DNA of 64,000 nucleotides, taken from Streptomyces sp. NBC_01233 (GTDB taxonomy: Bacteria; Actinomycetota; Actinomycetes; Streptomycetales; Streptomycetaceae). Numbering within the stretch: position 1 is the first letter of the stretch; each line of letters begins with the position of its first letter. Location of the stretch: positions 372,001 to 436,000 of the forward strand of contig NZ_CP108514.1 in the NCBI RefSeq assembly GCF_035989305.1, in the 5' to 3' direction. The translations under genes were made by a program, and so were the position numbers. Below the pieces are notes generated by a model, which was given only the letters and a program-made list of their open reading frames with translations, was not told the DNA's origin and did not search any database. Positions 24,802 through 33,695 of this stretch are shown one piece after another.

Positions 24802-26163
24802 ATGGAGGAGTCCAGGGAGGACCACGACGACGGAAGTGTTGCCCGGGTCGCGGCGATCGACATCGCCAAGGCGTCCGGGATGGTGTGTCTGCGCGTCCCG
24901 CACGACACCATTGAAGGCCGGCGCGTCCAGCAGGTCTGGACGGTCGCGTCCACCACGAACGCGATCCTCGAGCTCGGCGACCGGCTGGTCTGCCAGGGTG
25001 TCCAGCGGGTGGTGATGGAGGCGACGGGCTCGTACTGGCGGCCCTTCTTCTACCTCTTGGAGGCCCGTGGCCTGGAATGTTGGCTGGTCAACGCCCGCGA
25101 TGTGAAGAACGTCCCGGGCCGGCCGAAGACCGACAAGCTGGACGCGGTCTGGCTGGCCAAGCTCGCCGAACGCGGCATGGTCCGCGCTTCGTTCGTACCG
25201 CCCAAGCCGGTCCGGCAGCTACGGGACCTCACCCGCACCCGCACGGTCTTCATCCAGGAACGCACCCGGCACAAGCACCGGGTGGACAAGGCCCTGCAGG
25301 ACGCGCAGATCAAGCTGTCCGACGTTGTCTCGGACCTCTTCGGCCTCTCCGGCCGGGCCATGCTCGACGCCCTGGCCGCCGGTGAACGCAACCCCCGAGC
25401 TCTGGCGGATCTCGCCAAGGGGAGCCTGGTGAAGAAGAAGCCGGCCCTGGCCGAGGCACTCACCGGGCAGTTCGAAGAACATCACGGCCGCCTGCTGGGA
25501 GTGTTGCTGGGCACCATCGACCACCTCACCGCGCAGGTCCGGGAACTCGACCGGCTGATCGCCGACCTCATGGAACAGACCAGGGCCCCGCACGACGGCA
25601 CCGGAACCGGACCGCCCCGCACAGACGACACCAGCACGTCGTCAGCCCGTGACGCTGTGACCGCGCGGGAACTGGCCGAGCGTCTGGACGCGGTCCCCGG
25701 CATCGGACCGGCCACCGCCCAGATCATCCTCGCCGAGATCGGCTTGGACATGAGCCGCTTCCCCACCCCCGAGCACCTGGTCTCCTGGGCGAAGCTGTGC
25801 CCCCGCACGATCCAGTCCGGAGCGAAGAACACCACCGGCCCAGCCGGCAAAGGCAACCCCTGGCTCAAGGGCGCCCTCGGCGAGGCCGCCAACGCCGCCG
25901 CCCGCACCGACACCTTCCTCGGCGCCCGCTACCGCAGGATCGTCAAACGCCGCGGCCACGCCAAAGCCCTCGTCGCCGTCGCCCGCTCGATACTCGTCAT
26001 CACCTGGCACCTGATCAACGACCCCGACGCCCGCTACCAGGAACTCGGCGCCGACTGGCACCAGCGACATCTCAACCCCGCCCGCAAGACCCGCGACCTC
26101 GTCCGCCAGCTCCAGGCCCTCGGCCACCAGGTCACCCTCGCCGCCCCCACTACTGCGGCCTGA
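24802..26163 (+). CDS. IS110-family DEDD transposase
   Basis: This 453-residue recombinase has an N-terminal RuvC-like DEDD domain: VAAIDIAKASGMV (Asp), VVMEATGSYWRPFFYLLEA (Glu), RPKTDKLDAVWLAKLAERG (two Asp). The C-terminal transposase domain has LDAVPGIGPATAQIILAEIG, VSWAKLCPRTIQSGAKNTTG with the candidate catalytic Ser, and KGNPWLKGALGEAANAAART. GGGAGG lies eight bases before ATG 24802; an upstream in-frame ATG falls in the noncoding end. It appears intact and distinct from the IS110 relic at 6931. Confidence 0.92.
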   Translation: MEESREDHDDGSVARVAAIDIAKASGMVCLRVPHDTIEGRRVQQVWTVASTTNAILELGDRLVCQGVQRVVMEATGSYWRPFFYLLEARGLECWLVNARDVKNVPGRPKTDKLDAVWLAKLAERGMVRASFVPPKPVRQLRDLTRTRTVFIQERTRHKHRVDKALQDAQIKLSDVVSDLFGLSGRAMLDALAAGERNPRALADLAKGSLVKKKPALAEALTGQFEEHHGRLLGVLLGTIDHLTAQVRELDRLIADLMEQTRAPHDGTGTGPPRTDDTSTSSARDAVTARELAERLDAVPGIGPATAQIILAEIGLDMSRFPTPEHLVSWAKLCPRTIQSGAKNTTGPAGKGNPWLKGALGEAANAAARTDTFLGARYRRIVKRRGHAKALVAVARSILVITWHLINDPDARYQELGADWHQRHLNPARKTRDLVRQLQALGHQVTLAAPTTAA

Positions 26164-26247
26164 CCGCACTCCTCGTTCCCGACGTCCGTCCCGCTCCGCG
26201 GAACGGACGCTGCCGCCTGCCCGGCTGAGGTTCGATTTTCCGTTCAG

Positions 26248-27046
26248 CATCAAGGCCCTGGACGCCATGGCCGACTGGCGCACGCGCCCGCTCGATCCGG
26301 TCTATCCGGTCCTGTTCGTGGACTGCGTGAACGTGAAGATCAGAGACGGTGCGGTGGCGAACCGCCCCATCTACGTGGTCCTCGCGGTCACCTGCGACGG
26401 CCACCGCGAGATCCTCGGACTGTGGGCCGGGGACGGCGGCGAGGGCGCCAAATACTGGCAGAACGTCCTTGCCGAGCTGCAGAACCGCGGCGTGAGGGAC
26501 GTGCTCATGCTCGTCTGCGACGGCCTGAAGGGCCTGCCCGAGGCGGTCAACACCGTCTTCCCGCAGACGGTGGTCCAGCTCTGCATCGTTCACCTCATCC
26601 GCACCACGCTGAAGTACATCTCGCGCGCCGACTGGGACAAGGCCGCCCGCGACCTGCGGCCCGTCTACACCGCCGCCAACGAGGACGAGGCCCTCGCCCG
26701 GCTCGCCGAGTTCAGCGAGAAATGGCAGGCCAAGTACCCGGCCGCGGTCCGTGCCTGGGAAAGGTCCTGGAGCGAGGTGGTGCCCTTCCTGGGCTTCCCA
26801 CCGCCGATCCGGAAGATCATCTCGACCACGAACGCGATCGAGAGCCTGAACGCGCGCTACCGGCGCTCGGTCAACGCCTGCGGGCATTTCCCGAACGAGA
26901 CCGCCGCCCTCAAGCGTCTCTACCTCACCACCCTCGCCCTCGACCCGACCGGGAAGGGCCGCAAGCGGTGGACCAGCCGCTGGAAAGAGGCCATGAACGC
27001 CTTCGACATCGCCTTCGACGGCCGCCTCTCGGCCGAACGTGTGTGA
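26248..27046 (+). pseudogene. IS256-type transposase, C-terminal half
   Basis: The frame resumes as SIKALDAMADWRTRPLDPVY, PVLFVDCVNVKIRDGAVANR (first catalytic Asp), LMLVCDGLKGLPEAVNTVFP (second Asp), VQLCIVHLIRTTLKYIS and ISTTNAIESLNARYRRSVNA (catalytic Glu), with a stop at 27044-27046. It is intact except for the insertion, so excision of the IS110 element would restore a full transposase. Confidence 0.88.
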
Positions 27047-27112
27047 GCCAACCAGACCAACGAGAAACCTCTACGCCAACCGAGTGGTGAACACCGCTTT
27101 CGTGATACTCCC

Positions 27113-27383
27113 ACTTCTCCTCCACCGCCCGGTTCGTCTAGGACAGGGAGGCCGCTGTTCGGTGTTCGGGCTTCGACGTACGCCACGATCGTGACGGTCC
27201 GCAGGCCGGTCACGCAGCAGATCACCCGTACCGCGGCGTCGTCGGCGTAGTCCCGCAGCAGGGTGCCGGGGACTTCGGTGCCGAGTTCGGGGTTGATACT
27301 GATGGCGACGATCGCGCGGTCCAGGCGGTGCGTCTCGTCTTTCGCGGTCAGTTTGTGAGCTGGGCGAGCGGGGGCTCGGCCAT
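27113..27383 (-). pseudogene. RelE/ParE-like toxin-type relic
   Basis: A leftward ATG at 27383 begins MAEPPLAQLT, and after a frameshift the sequence continues AKDETHRLDRAIVAISINPE, LGTEVPGTLLRDYADDAAVR and VICCVTGLRTVTIVAYVEA. The beta-rich VRVIxxVTxLRTVxIVAYVE core resembles small RelE-like proteins of Streptomyces. The C-terminal end abuts the IS256-type target duplication, so the natural stop is unknown. Function is likely lost. Confidence 0.5.
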
Positions 27384-27565
27384 GACGACGCGCGAGCGGC
27401 GGGCGGAGGGGGCAGGTGACACGGGGCTGCTCGTCGGCGAGGCGGGCGAGGTGGGCGTCGCGGGTGGTCTCCCACAGCATGCGGTCTCCGGGGCGGGGAG
27501 CGTCATTCGAAGAGTGCCGTATTCCGCTCCGAGCCCGCATCCGACTGGTGTGCGTCCGGAGATGA

Positions 27566-27940
27566 CTACGGCAAAGCGTCCACCTTGCCGATGAGTTCTG
27601 CTGGGGTGGTGTCGGGTGTGATCACCAGGTCGAAGTCGTAGCCCTGATCGCAGAAGATCACTTCCATGGACCCTGGCACGTACCGACGGAATACACAGTG
27701 GATCTCGGCCGCGTCGGCGAGGGCCGCATCGATGGAGAGGCATGTGCCGTCCGTGTGCAGGTACGTCGCAGCTGGACCACTCGACGTCTGGAAGCTCCGG
27801 GCGAAGCCCCGAGCTTCGTTCCGGTTGGTCGGATCGATGATCGCGTCGGCTCAGATGTCTTGCAGAGCGGGAGTGAGGGCTGAGGGTTCGATACGCCAGG
27901 TGGTGCTGGAATCGTCGAAGAGAGCCAGGTACGTCGCCAT
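27566..27940 (-). pseudogene. Small hypothetical gene with internal TGA
   Basis: An ATG at 27940 opens MATYLALFDDSSTTWRIEPS, ALTPALQDI, then TGA at 27853-27851. The same frame continues ADAIIDPTNRNEARGFARSF, QTSSGPAATYLHTDGTCLSI, DAALADAAEIHCVFRRYVPG and so on to TAG at 27566. Coherent protein sequence on both sides indicates a 124-residue protein with one nonsense mutation (probably TGG to TGA). I do not recognise the family. No plausible restart codon follows the TGA. Confidence 0.5.
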
Positions 27941-28075
27941 CCCGGTCTACCAGGCCGGCGAATCGCGATGTCAGTCGTGTTCGCATCACCGCGACCACAT
28001 GCCAGGGGCTTGAGACGTACAGGCTGCGAGGTAGGCGTCCGGTCTGCGGCGGCGCCATTGTGTGGCGGTTACGAC

Positions 28076-28327
28076 ATGTGGACCGAGAAGCGAGCGAGGG
28101 CGGCGGGACCCGCTGCGCGGATCGCGCCGGGCGCGCGGACGTACACGTATTGGTCGGCCCACGACGACCTGCTCGTGAACGCGGACGGCTTCAGCCGCAT
28201 CGCAGACGAGGACTACGCCGTGGCCCTGGTCGACGAGATCGAGCACGATGGGCATCCCGAAAGCGGTTCGCCATCGGCTACTGGCCGTGGGGTGCGTGCG
28301 GTTCCTCCCCCGCGTACATCCCCGTGA
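28076..28327 (+). CDS. Short hypothetical reading frame, possibly truncated
   Basis: The frame opens MWTEKRARAAGPAARIAPGA, RTYTYWSAHDDLLVNADGFS, RIADEDYAVALVDEIEHDGH, and then enters sequence antisense to the WYL regulator. The first 60 residues look protein-like; the tail does not. It is probably the N-terminal remnant of a longer gene fused to foreign sequence. The family is not recognised. Confidence 0.35.
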   Translation: MWTEKRARAAGPAARIAPGARTYTYWSAHDDLLVNADGFSRIADEDYAVALVDEIEHDGHPESGSPSATGRGVRAVPPPRTSP

Positions 28328-29249
28328 GTTCGCCGGCGATCCGGGCCAGCCACTGTCGTACCTCCGGCGGCTCCAGTACCTCGACCCGCGCTCCCAGCCC
28401 GGCCAGATGTCCTGCCAGGGCCTTGGCGGCCGGGCCGTCGACCCACACCTCGGTCCAGCCGTCGGGCAGCGGACCGCCGACGCGCACGCGGCCGCCGAGG
28501 AACCGTTGCAGCAGGGCCAGCGTGTCGGGGTGGACGCGGGCCCGGGCGGTCACCGCGTACATGCCGTCCTGGAAGGCTCCGGACAGCGTCCGCCAAGCCG
28601 TGGCGAGGTCGAAGTCGGGCGGCCGGGCCACCGGTTCGCCGGTCGGCTCGACGGAGGTGACCCGGCTGAGCCGGAAGGTGCGCAGGCCCTTGTCCGTACC
28701 GGCGACTAGGTAGTCCACGCCCGCCTTGGCCACGAGCCCGAGGGGGTCGACGGTGCGTTCGCCCGCTGGTTTGCCGACGCCCGCGTACCCGAGGCGGACG
28801 CGGATCCCGTCCACGACGGCGCCCTGGAGCGCGGAGCGGTGGGCGGCATCGGCGGTGACGGCATTGCGGGACCAGTCCGTGGCGTCGACGACCCCCGCGC
28901 GGGTCGCGGCTTGGGCCTGCGCCCGCATGGTCGGCGGCAGGGCCCGGACCAGCTTGCGCAGGGTGGTGCGCAGTTCGGGGGTGGCCGACAGGGGGCCGGT
29001 GACGAGGAAGAGCGCCCGGGTCTCGTCGGCGGTCAGCCCGGTGAGGTTGGTACGGGCCCCGCCGACGAGGGACCAGCCGCCGCCGCGGCCGCGTTGCGAG
29101 TAGACGGGGATGCCGGCCGCGGCCAAGGCCTCCAGATCTCGGCGCGCGGTGCGCTCGGACACCTCCAGTTCAGCGGCCACTTCGGGAACGGTGACGCGGC
29201 CGCGTTCTTGGAGGAAGAGCAGGGTCGCCACCAGCCGGTCGGCTCTCAT
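28278..29249 (-). CDS. WYL-domain transcriptional regulator (YafY/DeoR type)
   Basis: This 323-residue regulator has an N-terminal winged helix (RADRLVATLLFLQERGRVTV, PEVAAELEVSERTARRDLEA) and a C-terminal WYL-type ligand-sensing domain (VDPLGLVAKAGVDYLVAGTD, LRTFRLSRVTSVEPTGEPV) plus a WCX tail. Such proteins sense small ligands or nucleic-acid fragments and usually control the divergent gene. The ATG at 29249 is preceded by AAGGAGG. It is divergent, with 97 bp between starts, from the maleylpyruvate-isomerase-like gene, which is its likely target. Confidence 0.85.
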   Translation of the reverse strand: MRADRLVATLLFLQERGRVTVPEVAAELEVSERTARRDLEALAAAGIPVYSQRGRGGGWSLVGGARTNLTGLTADETRALFLVTGPLSATPELRTTLRKLVRALPPTMRAQAQAATRAGVVDATDWSRNAVTADAAHRSALQGAVVDGIRVRLGYAGVGKPAGERTVDPLGLVAKAGVDYLVAGTDKGLRTFRLSRVTSVEPTGEPVARPPDFDLATAWRTLSGAFQDGMYAVTARARVHPDTLALLQRFLGGRVRVGGPLPDGWTEVWVDGPAAKALAGHLAGLGARVEVLEPPEVRQWLARIAGELTGMYAGEEPHAPHGQ

Positions 29250-29346
29250 GTGCCCTTTTCCTCCTTCGTGGGTGCCGCGTCGTCGCCTTTCATTCTCTTC
29301 GGAAAACAGGCCAGAAGGTGGCCACTTTTGTTTACAGGATGAACCC
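29250..29346. promoter_or_regulatory. Divergent control region of the WYL regulator and its neighbour
   Basis: This 97-bp gap holds the promoters for both directions, including an AT-rich stretch ACTTTTGTTTACAGG near 29323-29337 and an AAGGAGG ribosome site for the regulator. A WYL regulator bound here could control both genes. No clear long palindrome was seen. Confidence 0.4.
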
Positions 29347-29982
29347 ATGAACAAGACCGAGCAGCTCATCGAGAACCCGTCCGACTCCACCGGTACCGTC
29401 GCCGCCCCCTTCTCCTTCGATCCGCGGACCGACCTCGCCGCGGCCGTCGAGCTGGCGGGCCGTACGCTGGCCGCCGTCCGGCCCGAGCAGTACGACGCCC
29501 CGACCCCCTGCGAGGAGTTCGATGTACGGCGGCTGTCGAGCCACCTAGTCGCCGTCGTGCGCCGGATCTCGGTGATCGGGCGCGGCGAGGACCCGTTCAG
29601 CGTCCCGTCCTTCGCCGACGAGATCGCCGACGGCGCATGGGCGGCGGCCTGGGTGCCGGGTGCCCGTGAGGTCGCCGAGGTGTGGGCGGATCCGGGCATC
29701 CTCGGCCGGCAGCTGCGCCTGCCGATGGGCGTCCTGCCGGGTGCGGCCGCCGCGGCCGTCTACACCCACGAACTCACGGTGCACACCTGGGACCTGGCCA
29801 GGGCGACCGGACAGGACCCGGACTGGGACCCGGCCCTCATCGAGCGTGTGATCGGCGTCGTACGCCGCGCGCTGCCGGCCGAAACCCGCGGCGGGCGGAT
29901 CCCCTTCGCAGAGGTGGTGGCCGTGGACCCCGAGGCCCCGGCCATCGAGCGGCTGGTGGCCTGGGCCGGACGCCGGCCCTGA
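29347..29982 (+). CDS. Maleylpyruvate-isomerase-N/DinB-like family protein (TIGR03086 type)
   Basis: This 211-residue protein belongs to the actinobacterial DinB-like metal-binding superfamily, many of whose members use mycothiol. The N-terminal helix FDPRTDLAAAVELAGRTLAA, the segment DAPTPCEEFDVRRLSSHLVA and the later YTHELTVHTWDLARATGQDP, with its conserved His residues, are typical metal-site features. The exact substrate is unknown. The start is ATG 29347 with AGGA upstream. It is divergent from the WYL regulator. Confidence 0.75.
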   Translation: MNKTEQLIENPSDSTGTVAAPFSFDPRTDLAAAVELAGRTLAAVRPEQYDAPTPCEEFDVRRLSSHLVAVVRRISVIGRGEDPFSVPSFADEIADGAWAAAWVPGAREVAEVWADPGILGRQLRLPMGVLPGAAAAAVYTHELTVHTWDLARATGQDPDWDPALIERVIGVVRRALPAETRGGRIPFAEVVAVDPEAPAIERLVAWAGRRP

Positions 29983-30151
29983 GGGCCCCGGTGCGGGGGA
30001 CGGCCTCCTGGGTCGGCTGGAAACAGTCAGCCGGAAGGGGGGCTGCTTAACTGGCGGGGAGTGGACCTCGGCCGGCGGGACCATGTGGTCGATGTCGACC
30101 CCGGCCGGGCCCTGCACCAGGACATCAGTCCATCCGCGCCCGCGGCCCGGC

Positions 30152-31300
30152 TCAGACGCCGGAGGAGACCTCGGCCTTCTCGTCGGACTCCGTTTCCTTC
30201 GCCTCGGCCGCCGCCAGCCTGCGGTTGCGCCGGACCGAGGAGAAGAAGGACCAGGCGATCAGGATGACGCCGACGAGGCCCGTGATGACTTCGTGGATCT
30301 CGTACTGGATGGTGACGAGCAGGATCAGGGCGAGGGCGCCGATCGCGTAGTGCGCGCCGTGCTCCAGGTAGACGTAGTCGTCGAGGGTGCCCTGGCGGAC
30401 CAGGTAGACCGTGAGCGAGCGGACGTACATCGCGCCGATGCCGAGGCCGAGCGACATCAGGACGATGTCGTTGGTGATCGCGAAGGCGGCGATGACGCCG
30501 TCGAAGGAGAAGGAGGCGTCCAGGACCTCCAGGTAGAGGAACAGGAAGAACGCGGCCTTGCCGGCCATCACGACCGCCGGGACCTTGGTGCCGCTCGTCC
30601 TGGCCGCTTCCTCGGCCTCGTGCTCGCGCTCCTCCTCTTCCTCGAGCTTGTTCTCGAAGTAGCCGGAGAGACCTCCGACGACCAGGTAGGTGATCAGGCC
30701 CGCGATGCCGGCGATCAGGACGGTCTCCGCCTTGTCCACGTGGATGCCGCCGTACTGGTGAGCGCGGGTGGCGAAGGTCGTCGCGGAGACGAGCAGCACG
30801 ATGAGCGCGATGCAGACGGAGAGCATGTCGATCTTGCCGAGCTTGGCGAGCGGGCGCTCCAGCCACGCGAGCCACTTGAAGTCGCGGTCCTCGAAGATGA
30901 AGTCAAGGAAGATCATCAGGAGGAACATGCCGCCGAAGGCGGCGATCGACGGGTGGGCGTCGGTCACCAGCTGCTGGTACTTGTCCTGCTCGTCCAGCGC
31001 GAGCTGCACCGCTTCGATCGGACCGATCCCGGCACTCACGGCGACGATCACGACGGGGAAGACCAGGCGCATGCCGAAGACCGCGATCAGGACACCAACG
31101 GTGAGGAAGATCTTCTGCCAGAAGGCGTTCATCTTCTTCAGGATCCCGGCGTTGACCACGGCGTTGTCGAAGGACACCGAGATTTCGAGGATGGACAGGA
31201 TCGCCACGATCCCGAAGCCGGCCCACCCCCCGTATAACACCGCCGCGATCAGGCCGAGCGCGGTGACCGCGAACGACCAGCCGAACGTTTTCAGAAGCAC
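30152..31300 (-). CDS. DUF475 (TerC-superfamily) integral membrane protein
   Basis: This 382-residue polytopic protein has the TerC-like duplicated motif containing acidic residues in membrane helices: ISVSFDNAVVNAGILKKMNA in the first half and VLDASFSFDGVIAAFAITND in the second. A charged cytoplasmic loop (ENKLEEEEEREHEAEEAART) separates them. TerC relatives are linked to tellurite resistance and metal-ion export, for example of manganese co-translocated with secreted metalloproteins. The GTG at 31300 is used; a strong ribosome site is not obvious. It is convergent with the 29347 gene. Confidence 0.85.
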   Translation of the reverse strand: MLLKTFGWSFAVTALGLIAAVLYGGWAGFGIVAILSILEISVSFDNAVVNAGILKKMNAFWQKIFLTVGVLIAVFGMRLVFPVVIVAVSAGIGPIEAVQLALDEQDKYQQLVTDAHPSIAAFGGMFLLMIFLDFIFEDRDFKWLAWLERPLAKLGKIDMLSVCIALIVLLVSATTFATRAHQYGGIHVDKAETVLIAGIAGLITYLVVGGLSGYFENKLEEEEEREHEAEEAARTSGTKVPAVVMAGKAAFFLFLYLEVLDASFSFDGVIAAFAITNDIVLMSLGLGIGAMYVRSLTVYLVRQGTLDDYVYLEHGAHYAIGALALILLVTIQYEIHEVITGLVGVILIAWSFFSSVRRNRRLAAAEAKETESDEKAEVSSGV

Positions 31301-31537
31301 CGGCTACCCCATCGTCGTGTACGGGGCTCCCTCGGGCCGTACATGGCTTTACGAAACGTTGACCCTGAATTCTAGATCGATGCCTCGCAGCCCTGCCACA
31401 TCCCCCGGGCCCACGGTAGGCAACTTCCCCTCGTCGCCGTGCCGGTAGACCTCGCCGAAGGACATCGCCGGCTCCATGGACGTGTTTCATTGGGCCTGAC
31501 GCGGACCCGACCACCGAGCAGTCACCCACGGCCGGCT

Positions 31538-31632
31538 CAGCGGGAGCTGTACCCGCACTGGAAGGACGACGAAGAGAACGGCTGCACCGCCCGCAGCCAC
31601 GTCCTGATCGCCGAAGCCATCGAAGCGCCGGC
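31538..31632 (+). pseudogene. HNH-endonuclease fragment
   Basis: About 30 codons (RELYPHWKDDEENGCTARSH, VLIAEAIEAP) match the region of secreted Streptomyces HNH nucleases just before the catalytic DxDHxVPL motif. The catalytic part is absent. The rest of 31301-31768 shows no supported gene. Confidence 0.45.
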
Positions 31633-31768
31633 GTGCTGCCGGCGGAACGCGGTCGCGGTCCGCTCGACGCGCAGCGGCACCCTCGCGTCTACCAGGCACA
31701 GTTGCCGCAGGAACCGTAGCGGGTCGTCCCTGTGGGTCTGCAGTGGCGGCAGCCGGTCGGCAGGGCGC

Positions 31769-32668
31769 TCACGTCACCAGGTGCAGCGACGTTCCCGCGA
31801 TGCCCAGCCGTACGCTCTGGCCCCAGGTCAGCTCCAGGGCGTCGCTCTCCATTCCGTCGCCGAAGACCACGATCCGGTCCGACTCCACGGTCAGCTGCAG
31901 CACCTGCCCCCGCCCCAGCTCACCGGCGACCTTCGTCGTTCCGGTCGTGGGAGAGGGCCAGGCCTCGCGCACGAACCACAGGAGCCGCCGGTCGCAGGGT
32001 GCGGGCAGCCCCGCGGGGCTGCCGCGCTCCAGCCACAGGGAACGCAGCCAGCCGGTGGCGCCCGTGCCGGTGCCCACCAGCACCCCGGAGGATGCCTGGG
32101 CCTCGCCCGGGCCCTTGTCGCCGTCGGAGCCCAGGCGGTAGCGGGCCGTCTGGTGACCGGGCGAGCCCAGGTAGATCTCGTTCAGCGCGAGAAGGCGCTG
32201 GGTGTCGTCGGCGACGGCCTCGACCATGGTCAGCTCCTCTGGCCGGCCCCCGGCGGCGGTCGCCGCACGCAGTAGGGCGGCCGCGTCGGCGCAGCGGTGA
32301 CGGACCAGGACCCCCGGGTTGCGCCCCGGGTCGGTGTCGATGCCCACCACCGGCTGTCCGCGCAGGTACTTCGCGGTGTTGGCGACCAGGCCGTCCTGGC
32401 CGACCACGACCACCACGTCCTCCGGGGCGAACAGGAAGCGGTCCAGGTCCGCCCGCTCCACCCGGGAGCTGCGCCAGGTGAGCGGCACCGCCGCCGCCAC
32501 CTCCCGCAGCGCCTGCCGCGTGCGGTCGTGGCGGCGGACCACCTCGTCGATCGACCGGCCCCGGCTGGAAAGGAAGAACGCGGCCTGCCCGTGCGTCCCG
32601 TGCCGGGCGAGCAGCTCCTCGTACTCGGTCCTGCGGTGCACGAGCACCGCCCGCGGGGCCAGGCTCAC
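31769..32668 (-). CDS. NAD-kinase-like protein
   Basis: This 299-residue protein has the fold signature of the ATP-NAD kinase/diacylglycerol kinase superfamily. The glycine-rich loop reads VVVVVGQDGLVANTAKYLRG, with GGDG changed to G90-Q91-D92-G93. Other matches are LALNEIYLGSPGHQTARYRL and SGVLVGTGTGATGWLRSLWL, the latter being the usual GSTAY-like loop rewritten as GTGATGW. These changes suggest an altered substrate or a sensory role instead of ordinary NADP synthesis. Its ATG overlaps the stop of the upstream SPFH gene by four bases, so the two are co-translated. Confidence 0.7.
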   Translation of the reverse strand: MSLAPRAVLVHRRTEYEELLARHGTHGQAAFFLSSRGRSIDEVVRRHDRTRQALREVAAAVPLTWRSSRVERADLDRFLFAPEDVVVVVGQDGLVANTAKYLRGQPVVGIDTDPGRNPGVLVRHRCADAAALLRAATAAGGRPEELTMVEAVADDTQRLLALNEIYLGSPGHQTARYRLGSDGDKGPGEAQASSGVLVGTGTGATGWLRSLWLERGSPAGLPAPCDRRLLWFVREAWPSPTTGTTKVAGELGRGQVLQLTVESDRIVVFGDGMESDALELTWGQSVRLGIAGTSLHLVT

Positions 32669-33678
32669 GCGCCCGTGCCGCCTTCCGGACGTCCGAGCCT
32701 GCTGAGGAGCCCGGTGAGGACGTCAGGAGAGAGTGTGATGCTCTCGATCCGCGGCAGGTTCTCCGCCAGCCGGGTCGCCGCCAGGGCGTGCAGCGTGCCC
32801 GGGCCGGTTTCGTCGTGCACGCGCAGCCAGGCGGCCTGAACCTCGGCGCGCGCGGCGCCCGTCTCGCGCGCCGCCTCGGCGTCCGCGCGGGCCAGGCGGA
32901 CCTTGCGGGCCGCCTCGGTCTCGGTCCGTATGCCGTCCGCCGCCGCCTTCTCCTCGGCCTCGCGGCGGGCGTTGGTGCCGCGCTGGTCGATCAGCTGCTC
33001 TTCGCGCCTGGCCAGTTCGATCTGACTGGCCAGCTCGTTCTCGGCGATGGCGCGCTCACGCTCGACGGCGACGGCCCGCCGTTCGTAGGTGGCCCGGTCC
33101 GCCTCCTGCTGGATCTGCTCGCGGGCCGGGGTGCGCAGGGCGCGCTCCACCTCGGCCTCGGGGCGGATCGCCACGACCCGCACGGTCACCACATCGATGC
33201 CGGTGGCGGGGAGCCTGGGCTCGGCGGCGAGACCGGCGGCGACGCTCCTGCGCACCGAGGCGACGCCGTCGACCAAGGCGACGGCCAGCGGAGTCCGGGC
33301 GAGTACGTCCAGCGTGTGCTGCTGCGCCGTCTCGGTGAGGAGAGTGGCGATCTGCTCCAAGGGGGCGCCGCGCCAGCTCCCGGTGTCCGGGTCGACGGAG
33401 AAGTCGAGTCGGTCCGCGGCCTCGGCCGGGTCGCTGATCCGGTAGGTGACGGTGGCCTGCACGGCGACGTCCTGGAAGTCGGACGTACGGGCGTGGAACG
33501 CCATGGCCAACTCCCGGTCGTCGACCGGCACTTCCGAAAGCGCCGCCGACAGCGACCGGTACCAGAAACTCAGCCCCCGCCCGTCGTGGACGAGTCGGCC
33601 GCGCTTGTGGTGGCGGATGTGGGCGGTGGGCGCGGAGCGCAGATGACGCCAGCCGAAGCGCCGGGTGATGTCGGCCAT
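32665..33678 (-). CDS. SPFH/band-7 domain protein
   Basis: This 337-residue protein has an SPFH (stomatin/prohibitin/flotillin) domain (AMAFHARTSDFQDVAVQATV, TYRISDPAEAADRLDFSVDP) followed by a long coiled coil rich in Arg/Glu/Ala (YERRAVAVERERAIAENELA, SQIELARREEQLIDQRGTNA). It lacks an obvious N-terminal membrane helix. SPFH proteins form membrane-associated oligomeric scaffolds. The ATG at 33678 follows a GGGGG ribosome site. It overlaps and is probably coupled to the NAD-kinase-like gene. Two operator-like repeats stand directly upstream. Confidence 0.8.
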   Translation of the reverse strand: MADITRRFGWRHLRSAPTAHIRHHKRGRLVHDGRGLSFWYRSLSAALSEVPVDDRELAMAFHARTSDFQDVAVQATVTYRISDPAEAADRLDFSVDPDTGSWRGAPLEQIATLLTETAQQHTLDVLARTPLAVALVDGVASVRRSVAAGLAAEPRLPATGIDVVTVRVVAIRPEAEVERALRTPAREQIQQEADRATYERRAVAVERERAIAENELASQIELARREEQLIDQRGTNARREAEEKAAADGIRTETEAARKVRLARADAEAARETGAARAEVQAAWLRVHDETGPGTLHALAATRLAENLPRIESITLSPDVLTGLLSRLGRPEGGTGA

Positions 33679-33695
33679 GGCGAACCCCCTTCATT

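Larger units (their letters stand above)
24436..26247. mobile_element. IS110-family element nested in the IS256-type transposase gene
   Basis: The host reading frame joins perfectly if 24436-26247 is removed (GACAG|CATCAAG gives Asp-Ser-Ile-Lys). CAG occurs at both junctions, so the true edges are ambiguous by three bases. There are no obvious terminal inverted repeats, as expected for this family. It contains one transposase gene with a 366-bp left noncoding end and an 84-bp right end. Confidence 0.85.
23800..27112. mobile_element. Second IS256-type element, interrupted by an IS110-family element
   Basis: The ends carry short related inverted repeats (GGGAGTGTCATGAA left, GGGAGTATCACGAA right as complement). 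A perfect 8-bp target duplication ACTTCTCC is present at 23792-23799 and 27113-27120. Without the nested insert it would be about 1.5 kb. It is clearly different in sequence from the two identical IS256 copies. Confidence 0.85.
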
